In this document: in pieces, positions 1 through 9,419 of the stretch
Layout: each line of letters starts with the position of its first letter
Numbering within the stretch: the stretch's first letter is position 1
Source of the DNA: Acanthaster planci
Taxonomy: Eukaryota; Echinodermata; Asteroidea; Valvatida; Acanthasteridae
Assembly: GCF_001949145.1 (NCBI RefSeq)
Contig: NW_019091417.1
Location: 944,713-1,008,712 of the forward strand
Direction: 5' to 3'
Length of the DNA stretch: 64,000 bases
Translations under genes and position numbers: made by a program
The notes under the pieces: generated by a model
Database searches by the model: none
Told to the model about the DNA's origin: nothing
Seen by the model: only the letters and a program-made list of their open reading frames with translations

Positions 1-66
1 TGACTTCTTCACCACACTGTCACTGTAAAACTGGGTGACTTCTTCACCCCACTGTCACTGAGAAAA
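1..66. repeat. 35-bp tandem repeat, left edge cut by window
   Basis: Two consecutive copies of a 35-bp unit starting TGACTTCTTCACC, at 1-35 and from 36 on. They differ at a few bases, and the array probably continues left of the window. No coding potential was seen. Confidence 0.8.
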
Positions 67-221
67 AATATACAGGTACAATGTATACATGCATTGCATG
101 TATCACAAACATGAACACATACACTGTCTTGACTATAAATTTTTACACATTCTTGGAGTCGGGGTTAGCATAATTGCATACCGTATATATACATGTATAG
201 CTGTACATGTGTACAATGTAC

Positions 222-248
222 ATGTATGTATGTATGTATGTATGTATG
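222..248. repeat. (ATGT)n microsatellite
   Basis: An uninterrupted ATGT tetranucleotide run of about 27 bases, within a longer stretch rich in ACATGT and TACATGTA. Confidence 0.85.
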
Positions 249-1527
249 CAGCAAATTTGCAACTATTGTACCAACAGCATCCACAACTTGCTATCCCACC
301 GCAGGCTTTCTAAGACAAAGATGGTAGAGATGACAGTGAAATTCAGCAGGTTCAGTGTCTTCCAGGTACATGACTTCTGAATGCCAACATGGCTAAGGAC
401 AGACATGCATTGGGGGTACAGATTGTTTATATGAATGTTAATCATTCGTGGATGCAACAAGCAGCTGATTCTTATCATGTCCTTCAAGGAACAAAATGTA
501 TTTTGCATCTTCGTTGCAAGAAGTTTCATTATTAAAAGCCCCCTCTAGGCTCTGTGGACAGCCGATTCACTGCACAAATATACTTGTTCACCACTAGACG
601 TGGTACATACAGAAGCTGGACCATGCCATCAAATACAGATGCCAAAATACCGTACAAAGCAGAGGATATTAGGGACTTAGTTTTTGAGGAATTGTCTCAA
701 CTACAAGATCTGTGCTAAATGTTGTGTTCTCTTTCCCAGTCAACAGATGAAATAATTAATGGCTTTTATTTACCTGATTTAAGTAGTACGGATCAACATT
801 CAGATATGGTGAGATTGATGTTCCTGCTCCTGAAGGAACTGGAGAAAAAAAAGAACAAATACTTGGAAATGTAAACTTATCCAAGATGTTTGAACTTGAC
901 AAATCAAAGGCATGGCAATCACTCTCAAATGTGTGCTCAAGAGTCAATTACAGACTTACATGTGCATGTCGCAATACCTAGGAGACAAATCCTTCTGTGT
1001 GGGCTTCAGCATATACATGTACATGTACGTGCACATGTGCTTTATGTACATGTACATACATGTATGTACAACATATGTATGTCCACAGGCCTTTTCACAC
1101 TAGATGTACATGTAATATTGCTTCGGGGTGACCCTGGGTGATGCAAGGGTAACAAACCATGTTTCATGAAATTCTTTCCACTGCACCATGTCCCTCCCCC
1201 CAAGATTGCTCTTTCCTCTCTGCAAGTTTAATCCTGCTTAGGACCAGGACAGACGATGAGACACTTTCCCTGGGGTGTGATGAAGCAGGCAGGGGTGAGC
1301 TTACCCAGGGGCGAGCATCTAAGAGTTAAAAATTCCCTGTTCATGTAATTGCAATTCACCTGAAAATGCCATGTGCATATACACTGTGCACCTTACTTGG
1401 GACACCGACTGTAGTAAATCCAAGCTAAAAACTTGAACAAAAATGTCCACTTTTTGTTTCATTACATGATATCATTTAAACGGATACATTCCCTCACGAT
1501 AACAGCCATCACCGTATCACCTGGCAT

Positions 1528-1607
1528 CTGCCAGGTCCATAATTTTGCCATTTACTGTAAGGTCTGATATGTTTTCACAGTAAATGGCAAAATAAGGGAC
1601 CTACCAG
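1528..1607. mobile_element. Short palindromic MITE-like element, copy 1
   Basis: Two inverted arms of about 28 bp, beginning near CAGGTCC and including AATTTTGCCATTTACTG, flank a loop of roughly 17 bases. A second, diverged copy with the same arm core (AGGTCCCTAATTTTGCCA) lies at about 19212-19297. Two copies sharing arms but not loops suggests a dispersed hairpin-type non-autonomous transposon. No clear target-site duplication was found. Confidence 0.65.
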
Positions 1608-3328
1608 TAAGACTAGATGTAAACATGTACCATTACAGTGTTATGCATGCATTCCTCTCAAAAACATCATTCATAAGCTTTAGAGCTTTGAATCAGTTAA
1701 ACTTTGGACAACTCTGTCAGCATTGTTTGCGGGAAGATTATCTAACTGGGCTGGATTATCTAACTGGGGCCGGATTCACAAACGGTTAACATTACGACCT
1801 CATAAATAGTACAGTAATAGTGCTTGAATGCATGCACATGTACAGTACACATGTGTGCGTGCCTTCTAGAATTACCGATAGACCAACCCATACATGCAGA
1901 TCATGCACCCATGAATTGACATTATTCCAAATTTACTTAAAGACGAGTGAGTCAAAGAAACAGAAAACAATCCTTAGGGACTGGGTCAGTATAAATTATG
2001 CCGTATGGACTTTCAAGCTTGGCAAAAATTCCATTTCCAATCTTGTTTTGGGGGGACCCTGGTAATGGGGACTCTCCAAATATAACGTAAATGGTGTTGA
2101 TTGGCTCACAAGTCACTATATACTGCAGTACACTGTAACGCTTACTGTAGCCTAGTATATCACTCAGCCACATTATAAGGCTACCGGTAGGTCAACTACC
2201 GCTTCTTTTTATTTTTCACATATTTTGGAGGTGTTCACGGTGTTGACAATGTCTTGAGAGTAATAACGCCAAACAAAATAATAGTTGTGCTTCCGGTTAC
2301 CAGCCCTAACCTAGCAAATAGCGATGACAATAAATCTTTATATTGAAAAAAGTAACAATAAAAAATACTGTTACCGACCCTCTTGGTCATATTTATAAAC
2401 AAACCTTTCTTATTGTTTTGGATTTTTAACTTCTTTTTTTTTGCTTGAAAAATTGATGTTTTTCTCACTTGTTAATTGGTCTTGCAGTAATCATCGGTGT
2501 GATCATGATCAAACCCATACAAATGCATGCCACATGCATGGATTTTACATGGGGCCCATTCAGAGTTTCACACAAAACCCTGTACTGTCCATGGCTGCTT
2601 CACGTCTGGGCATTTCGTCTGCTCGCTGTACATAAACTATCACTGATATTAAATGCAAAAGCAGTCTGGGGCTAAGGCTATGTATCATGCTCACTTGCAT
2701 GTCACGTCAAGCATGTTGGCTTGAAGCTTGCACACTTTGCTTGCACACGTCATGGGGGCAGACAGCATGCGGCAGGCTACCGGAGGAGCATTCACCTTAA
2801 AATTTGGAATATGCACTCATATTTCAGAGAGTAAACTAATGAGGTTAAATTATTTGTCTTTCACTTCATGTCAACAAAGGCATGTTTTGCAGATAAAGAC
2901 ACATTTTTGCAGGTACTTCGAGATTACAGTTTCCATAGGAGTTATTCAAACCCAATCTGCTTCTCTACAGGCATTTCAAGCCACTCAACTAATGTTATTA
3001 GTTTTTGCTGCTAGTCATATTTGGATCAAATCCTTCACCTGAAAAACTTTCAAGAACCATCACAATCACTTTTTAGTAAAAACAAAAACAGATTTCAATC
3101 CTAAATTTGTTCACCCAAAACATAAGAAAAGGCACTTCTCGCCTACCCAACCCATTTTTTCAATGTAATAGGAAGCACAACTAAGCCTATTATTACATGT
3201 AGTAAGCCAATAAGACAGCTTTCCAAGTAACTGCTTCAAAAGGTCAATATTTTCTATGCTAAGTTTGACATTTTAGGACATATTATTACTTTCTGATTGC
3301 TAGTAAACCACTGCAAAAGAAAATAAGT

Positions 3329-4790
3329 TATGTCCATATATGGAGCTCTTACTGGCTACTAGCTAGTATTGTTTATGAGGATATTGAACACAATCCAGGG
3401 CTGACTTAAAGTGAAATCTGATCTGTTTCAAACATGTAGTAAACCTGTTCTACAGAGGGAAAGAGGAATCTATTGCAAAGATTGTAACACCTGGTTCCAA
3501 GCAAAATGTTCAGGCATATCTGTACGCGAGTACAAAACGCTGAAACTATCTGAAATCCATGGTACTGGAATGCTTGTTCAGCTCCTTGTGGTTTCTGTGA
3601 TGAATCTGTTCGGAATGCTGATGCAGCTGTACAGTTTGATATTTGTGACATTGCACATAGATAATGATATGTGCACGTTGTGCTGGATTATCTAAGTGAA
3701 CATACACCTACATGTACTTGCAATCTTCTGACTCCAACTGGACCAGTATGAATTGTGAACTGGCAAGGTTTTCTGAATCCTTCGTTGACAGTGAGCCAAA
3801 CTATTATAAGCCACCAAATGATCAAAAGGGTCTTCAGTTAGATGAGCTCAGGAAATCTGTTACAGCTTTGAAGACAAAACTGAACTCCAACTCCATTTAT
3901 GTCGTGGGAGATTTTAATGTTCTTGACATAAACTAGAATGATGGAACCATTTCCAGTGGGCAAGGACACAGCAAGATGGTACTTAAAATATCCACGGAAT
4001 TTGGTCTGACCCTGTGTGTTAGAGATTCTACTATGTCACGCGGGAACACTCACAACATTCTTGATTTAGTGTTTACTAACAACTTCAACAGCATCGCTAA
4101 AATTGAAAATGTGGACGAAATTTCTGATCATGACGTTTTATCGATATCAACCTGAAAACTAACAGAAAGAGGCTGCCAGTTAAAAGGTCCAAGACAGATG
4201 ACCAATGAAGAAGGGCTTCTGTGAGATGTTCACGACTATAGTTCAGAATATGCAACTCTTACAGATGGTAAAACAACCAAAACAAAATGGCCATCTATCA
4301 GTCAGAAACTGCGGGAACTCCAGGAAAGGCATGTACCCCTGTACCTCATAAATTCTCTTCAGGCAGGTACACAATGTGCCATGATTTAACAGCTCATTAA
4401 AACAGGAAAACAAAAAAGAAGGACAATTATACAAAAAAGCAAAGAAATTTGGACTGGCCCAAGACTAGAATATCTTTAAAAAAGCTCGGAAAAATATAAA
4501 AAGTAATACATGTATTCATAGAGCTAGGCAAGCATATATCAGCATCATCTGCACAACAATTTAAAATCAAAACAGATCTGGCTCAGGGAGCATTCTTGAC
4601 AGTGACAGTAAATCTAAGGCTGACATATTTGACAAACATTTCCACAGAGCATTTAATCTGGATCACTCGGCTTCATTGCCAGACCTTCAAGGTATACAAT
4701 GTAAAGGTATCTCAAATCTTGAATTCTCAACAACAAGTGTACAAAGCTGCTCAAAGACATGGTCCCTTCTGAAGAACCCAGCCTAGACAG
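3329..4790 (+). pseudogene. Decayed CR1/L2-type LINE, 5' part (2A-like, PHD, endonuclease)
   Basis: Relic of a non-LTR retrotransposon read through several frames. A hydrophobic stretch (WLLASIV) leads into EDIEHNPG (3377-3400), resembling the 2A-like consensus D(V/I)ExNPGP, but with Pro replaced by Leu at the last position and a stop soon after. In another frame, at about 3411-3550, is a zinc-finger/PHD-like segment (IYCKDCNTWFQAKCSG). An exonuclease-endonuclease-phosphatase domain follows: NYYKPPND and VVGDFN at 3712-3936, then ILDLVFTNN and ISDHDVL at about 3937-4160. The linker before the reverse transcriptase (ADIFDKHFHRAFN) is at about 4600-4780. Stops and frame changes between parts mean it is dead. 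The reverse transcriptase is absent, so the copy is truncated at its 3' side. Confidence 0.75.
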
Positions 4791-5400
4791 TATACAAATC
4801 GTACCATTATCAAATTTTTGTTTGTTGCCATAGTAACAAAAGTAAACAAACATGTTTGTTATTCAACAACCAGGACAGCTTTCAGTCTTTGGTAGTATCA
4901 AATGGGAGCACCAAGTTTGGAGTTCTTATTATCAAGAAACAAAATTAAACATCTACAATAATAAACTCATTAATATCCGTTTTGTTTGTTTATTCTCGTA
5001 TTACATACACAAAAGATTACACAAACTAAATCTTTTGTATCTCTTCCAAAAAAACCACTTTGACAATTATTTTGGGTCAATAGGGCCTCAAGGAACTACA
5101 GTACAAATTAAGATTTGTCTTTCAAAATCACGATCATACTTATTGGTGGTTGCCATGGTAACTGACATAAACATGCATGATTATTCGAGGCAATTATGAT
5201 GAACTACCCCATTATCACCATTTCCAGTTCACTGAAATATTCACCATGAATGACGTGGAGCCAACTGGTAACAAGAAACAACCAATACATTCAATTTATT
5301 TCTACTTAATTTCCATTTTGTTTGTTTACATTAAATGATACTTGTACAAAATGCCGTAAACAAACAAATAAACAAATAAAAACTTTTGTATCTCTAAAAA
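4790..5400. repeat. Diverged tandem duplication (~330 bp unit) with X-box and FOX-like sites
   Basis: Two related units lie in direct orientation. Each opens with a perfect or near-perfect RFX X-box palindrome: GTTGCCATAGTAAC at 4824-4837 and GTTGCCATGGTAAC at 5149-5162. Each continues through matched blocks (AAACA..ATG, ATCAAGAAACAAAAT / TAACAAGAAACAACC, TTTTGTTTGTTTA) and closes with CTTTTGTATCTCT at about 5033 and 5385. Forkhead-type GTAAACAA sites occur in both. It may be a repeat-family fragment or a duplicated regulatory module; the sequence alone does not decide. Confidence 0.6.
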
Positions 5401-5820
5401 GGAATGATGAAACAATATAAAATTTTGTTAACTGGAAGATCAAGGTAAGTTACATTGTGAAATTTCCTTATTTCTTCCTCACACTGTGGATGCTAGTTCT
5501 CTAATGGAGATTTGAACTTTGAAAAAAATTGAAGACTGTACTGGACTAATTAATTTCACCAAATTTTACAGCTCACATCATATGTTTGTGAGATAACTGA
5601 CAGTACATGAATTTTAATTTTGATCTCTCAACAGAACCTTGAGAAAGATGACAAAACCAGTCCAGACAGGAGTTACATGCATGTCTAGAGCACATCTTAT
5701 TATTCTAACTAAGTGCATGTAAACTTACATACCACATGCCATCACCCCTCAGCAAAAGAACTGTTTTGTTTTGCCAGTACTACCGGGTACATGTACCAAT
5801 ACTGCACTTGGTGAAATAAT

Positions 5821-7260
5821 TCAGGACAATGTGAAGTCATTATTTCTTCCTGCATCTAAAGGCATCACTTCTAAGTTGCCATCTTTGTAGTCTGCAATTA
5901 ACTTGGACGTGTACACAGCATCATCATTGTAGACTTTATTTAACAACTGAGGAAAACTGCCTGTGAATGGAACTCTTTGCTCGTCTGAAATAAAGAAGTG
6001 GTTTACTTTCCTACCTACCAACAAAGGAATGTTGTTAACAACTTCGTCATCAAAAGTTGTTTTTGAACAGATTTCCCTTCTTCGACTTGAGCTAGTTCTT
6101 CGCATGCAGTTATGACAAGCCTGTTCCACAGTCTGAACTGAGGATCAAGACTCCACTGAGTGCTTCTTCTCCCACTTTTTCCCCCAAGGACACTTGTTCA
6201 AACCTTTAAATCACTAACGGTCTCAGCTATAGAAACAATACAGTCCACAAAAGAAATTATTCATTTGTACAACCTTTTCCTTTGCAGCATCAGAAAAATC
6301 TCCCCAATTTTAAATTGCTTGAGGTACATGTATGTAGGCACTCTTCCCTATATGCTTTTAGCAAGTCACTGAATATTGCTTCAGGAGCTGCCCTATCACT
6401 CATGATATTTTTTATTTGAGCCAGAATCTGCATAACTAGAGCTATAAATATATGAAATGCTGTCAACTACTGATCTTATTGTATTTAGAGCATCCTCTGT
6501 ACTTTTAGAAATCATTTCCCTTAGCCCGTAGTACATAAGAGGACTCGGCCCGGACACTGTATGTCATGAACACATCACCTCCTTTAGATGTCTCATCAGT
6601 GGAAATTGAGTTCTTTTCTTTCTGGAGTTTCTTCATCTGGCACTGGGGCAAAAGATATTCATCATTCATATGGGCTATCGTTCTACCTGTTCAGACTTTG
6701 CAACTTTCTTGCACAACGATTTTTTTTACACGCTCAGTTTTCTTTTGACAGTTTTTGCTTAACCCAATATTTTCTCCTAGACTCAACTGTTTATTCTGTT
6801 GTTTCTCACATCTGGCCATTACTATTACTTTGTGTGGTGAAACTTTTGTCTCAAGTTCCTATACAAGGCTTCACTTCTTGACGTTGTTCCTGTTGATCTT
6901 GCTTCAAGTGATTTTGTCAGTGCTAACATGTACTGCGTTGCCTCCTATGTTTGTAACAGCTCTATACTTTATATTACTCCAACAGACCTCGCCTCTTGAT
7001 ATGCATGGTTTCCCACTCTTTCCATATGGCTTTCTCAGATGGCAGACTTGTTACTTGCATGTTCATACGCTGCGCAAGCCACAACATAGCCTCATTCCAG
7101 GTCAGCTGCGAGGAAGACTTCAATTTGTGAAGCTGAACAATGTGTTTATTCAGGAGAACTTTTGTTGCAACATTCACCTCTTCTTCGGATTACAATGTAG
7201 ACTTGAATTAAGTCAGACTTACATGTACTAGTACATTGCTCTTCTCCAATCAGCCATCTT
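5821..7260 (-). pseudogene. Decayed multi-copy-type ORF with 'VGRKVNHFFISDE' domain
   Basis: Two conserved-looking protein blocks on the minus strand are separated by broken frames. The upstream block (6974-7177) reads LTWNEAMLWLAQRMNM followed by LPSEKAIWKEWETMHIKRR. The downstream block (5821-6129) starts with a CHNC pair, then a basic stretch, then LLVGRKVNHFFISDEQ..PFTGSFPQ..NKVYNDDAVYTSKLIADY. The second resembles, from memory, a small Tudor/SH3-like repeat-associated segment seen in multi-copy ORFs of marine invertebrates; I cannot name the family with certainty. Frameshifts and stops between the blocks indicate a decayed copy. It could instead be two exons of a real gene, but no good splice sites join them. 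Confidence 0.45.
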
Positions 7261-7631
7261 TCAGCCTGTACACACAACATGGTCCTTCCACTCGGCCTGG
7301 CAGCTTGCATAGCCCTTATAAGGTACCCTCACTTCACAGCTTTTAATATACAATATGTGTCATACATTAACCAGTCAGTAAGTCCAACTTGATGGATAAG
7401 CAAATTGGACCCCCTGTCGGTGATACTTAGTTATTCATAATAGCATATGAACGACATGATCTTGCACAATGTAAACATAATGCCCACCAATCAAAGTTGT
7501 CAGACTTATAGACTTGTTTATTACAATGCAGGTATGAACAACGTATTAACAAGTCCGGCAATGTGATTGACTGCTACCACTTTTGGTGGATGAGCGGCTC
7601 ATTCGCTGTGTACAAACGGTTGGCAGATTCG

Positions 7632-7988
7632 TCAAGTCAGGATTTCTGAACTGAACTCATAGTAATAGGTGGACACAAGAGGGCGCGAAGCAAGTAACGG
7701 TGCGCAGTCTCGATGTGTATCTAAAGCATAACTGAAGATGTCACAGAGATCCCGAATAATCCCGACTTGAATCAAGTCCAATAACAACGCTGCAAGCTGC
7801 TCAACTGTAAAGCCGCTAGGCCTGGGGTTAAGTACAATGTCTCCCAAAATAAGCAGTGGGTAAAAAGGGCAGATAGGGAGGAAAATGTGGGTGGGACGAA
7901 TGCCAGGGGATGTCATCGAAGCTTTGTGTTGTGCCACAAGGACTGAAATGAAGGCAACAATGGCAACGACCAGGCCAAACAGTAGCAC
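7632..7988 (-). pseudogene. ORF with 2A-like relic (GDIVLNPRP), likely retroelement 5' end
   Basis: A 118-codon open frame has a hydrophobic N-terminus (LLFGLVVAIVAFISVLVA) followed by PLLILGDIVLNPRP (2A-like core at 7818-7844). The usual core is GD(V/I)ExNPGP; here the Glu is Val and the Gly before the last Pro is Arg, so ribosome skipping is not expected. The downstream part (FTVEQLAALLLDLIQVGII) is not recognised. The context suggests the 5' end of a LINE inserted on the minus strand, or, less likely, a 2A-type signal leader of a host protein. Confidence 0.4.
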
Positions 7989-8971
7989 TAATCATGGGCT
8001 GCAGTGAAATGATGAACCATGGCAAGTGCTTGGATGCTTGGGGGTCTCAGAATTTTCGTAGAGGGCATGACAAACAAGCCAATCCTTTGGCGCCATGACC
8101 GAAGTTAGTTACCCATGATGTTCTAAATATGAAACAGAAAGAGAATTTGGGTTATAAACTTACAGCAAGATTTATAGCGCAGGTTTCCATGTTTACTTTG
8201 TTATATAAATTTCAAAAATGGAAAAAGTCCATTTTTAATTAAAACTTCTTTAAAAGCTAACACTAACTGGATTTGCATGTCAATGATCATTTTCAAAAGT
8301 TTAATCAATGTTACAATCAACACCAGAAATTAAAACTTCACCATGTCAGTTTATATAATCAATAACTCATTCTTTCTGGTTACAACCAAAATGAAAAAAT
8401 GTAATCATTAATTTAATAATTCTTCGATCATAATAATCACAGAATTAAAATTTTCATGACATGCCTGAGTAATAATTATCCAAAAACTAAACTAAAATAA
8501 AAATGCAAAAGGAAAAGAAACATGCATCATATAACTCTTACAAAAAACAGCGAAATAGTGAAAACAATGCCTAATCCGAACGCAGCAAACAAGCCAATGT
8601 TTAATTAAATATCCTCTGGGACACCATGCACAGTGACCGTGCGGGCCGTGTAGCCCTACCGATGCACATGCTGATGATCCCAGGAGTGGTCCATGCGTGC
8701 TCCACTAAATTGTGCTTCCTCATGAAAAAAAGTGACGTGTTTGACAGTAGGGCCAGCATTTTCAGGGGGGGGAGGGAGGTTCAAGGTCAAATCAATGAAA
8801 TAATTTACTTACCGAATTCGAGTATCAAAATCTTGGTGAAAAATCAGGCGATTTTGTTGGACTTTCAGCAATATTTAGGCATTACTGTGCCGATTCAATG
8901 ACACATGAAAGTGATGTACACGTGTACAAAGCAAACTATACTTGCGGCGAGTCATGCTAAATGTACATGTA
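7989..8971. other. AT-rich spacer
   Basis: No exon, RNA gene or clear transposon terminus was recognised. A G-rich run (GGGGGGGGAGGGAGG) lies near 8764-8779. Confidence 0.5.
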
Positions 8972-9419
8972 TTTAGCGTCAACAAGCATCAACAAAGCGT
9001 CAACAAGTTATTCAGGCATATTTAAGCAAAGATTTTTTATATAAAATGTTGATTAGGGTCCTACATGTATATATCACATTCAATCTATTACATCTATCTG
9101 AAATATTTGAGTGTTGAAAATTGAGCGACAAAGTCGAGCCTTTTTGTGAAGTCCAATTGGATGCCATCTTGTTTTGCGTAGACAGCAGAGGAAAGAAAGA
9201 TGGCCGCCCCTGAACATGTACATCACGAAAAATTTTCCTTTTTCCTGCGAAAATATAGAAGCAAATTTGGTGTTTCTCTTATACAAGTAAATACAGTGGC
9301 AAGTGTTAGAGTCTCTAAAATATAATAAAACCACTTTTTAATCTGTAGAGGGTATTTTCAAGTTGTTGACGCATTGTTGACGCTACTTGTGTGTTGACGC
9401 GACACTTGTTGACACTAAA
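8972..9419. mobile_element. Tc1/mariner-like MITE with iterated GTCAACA termini
   Basis: Terminal inverted repeats TTTAG(C/T)GTCAACAAG are flanked on both sides by TA (8970-8971 and 9420-9421), the target duplication typical of Tc1/mariner insertions. Inside each terminus the GCGTCAACA motif is repeated, three times on the left and about four times on the right in opposite orientation, like transposase-binding iterons. At about 448 bp with no transposase, it is non-autonomous. Family assignment is an inference from the TA duplication only. Confidence 0.65.

Larger units (their letters stand above)
67..3328. other. Gene-free spacer
   Basis: No exon with believable splice sites or a recognisable protein was seen on either strand. 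The stretch holds the microsatellite at 222-248, a dense cluster of alternating ACATGT/TGTACA palindromes at about 1011-1085, and the short palindromic element at 1528-1607. Open frames here are short and low in complexity. Confidence 0.6.
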
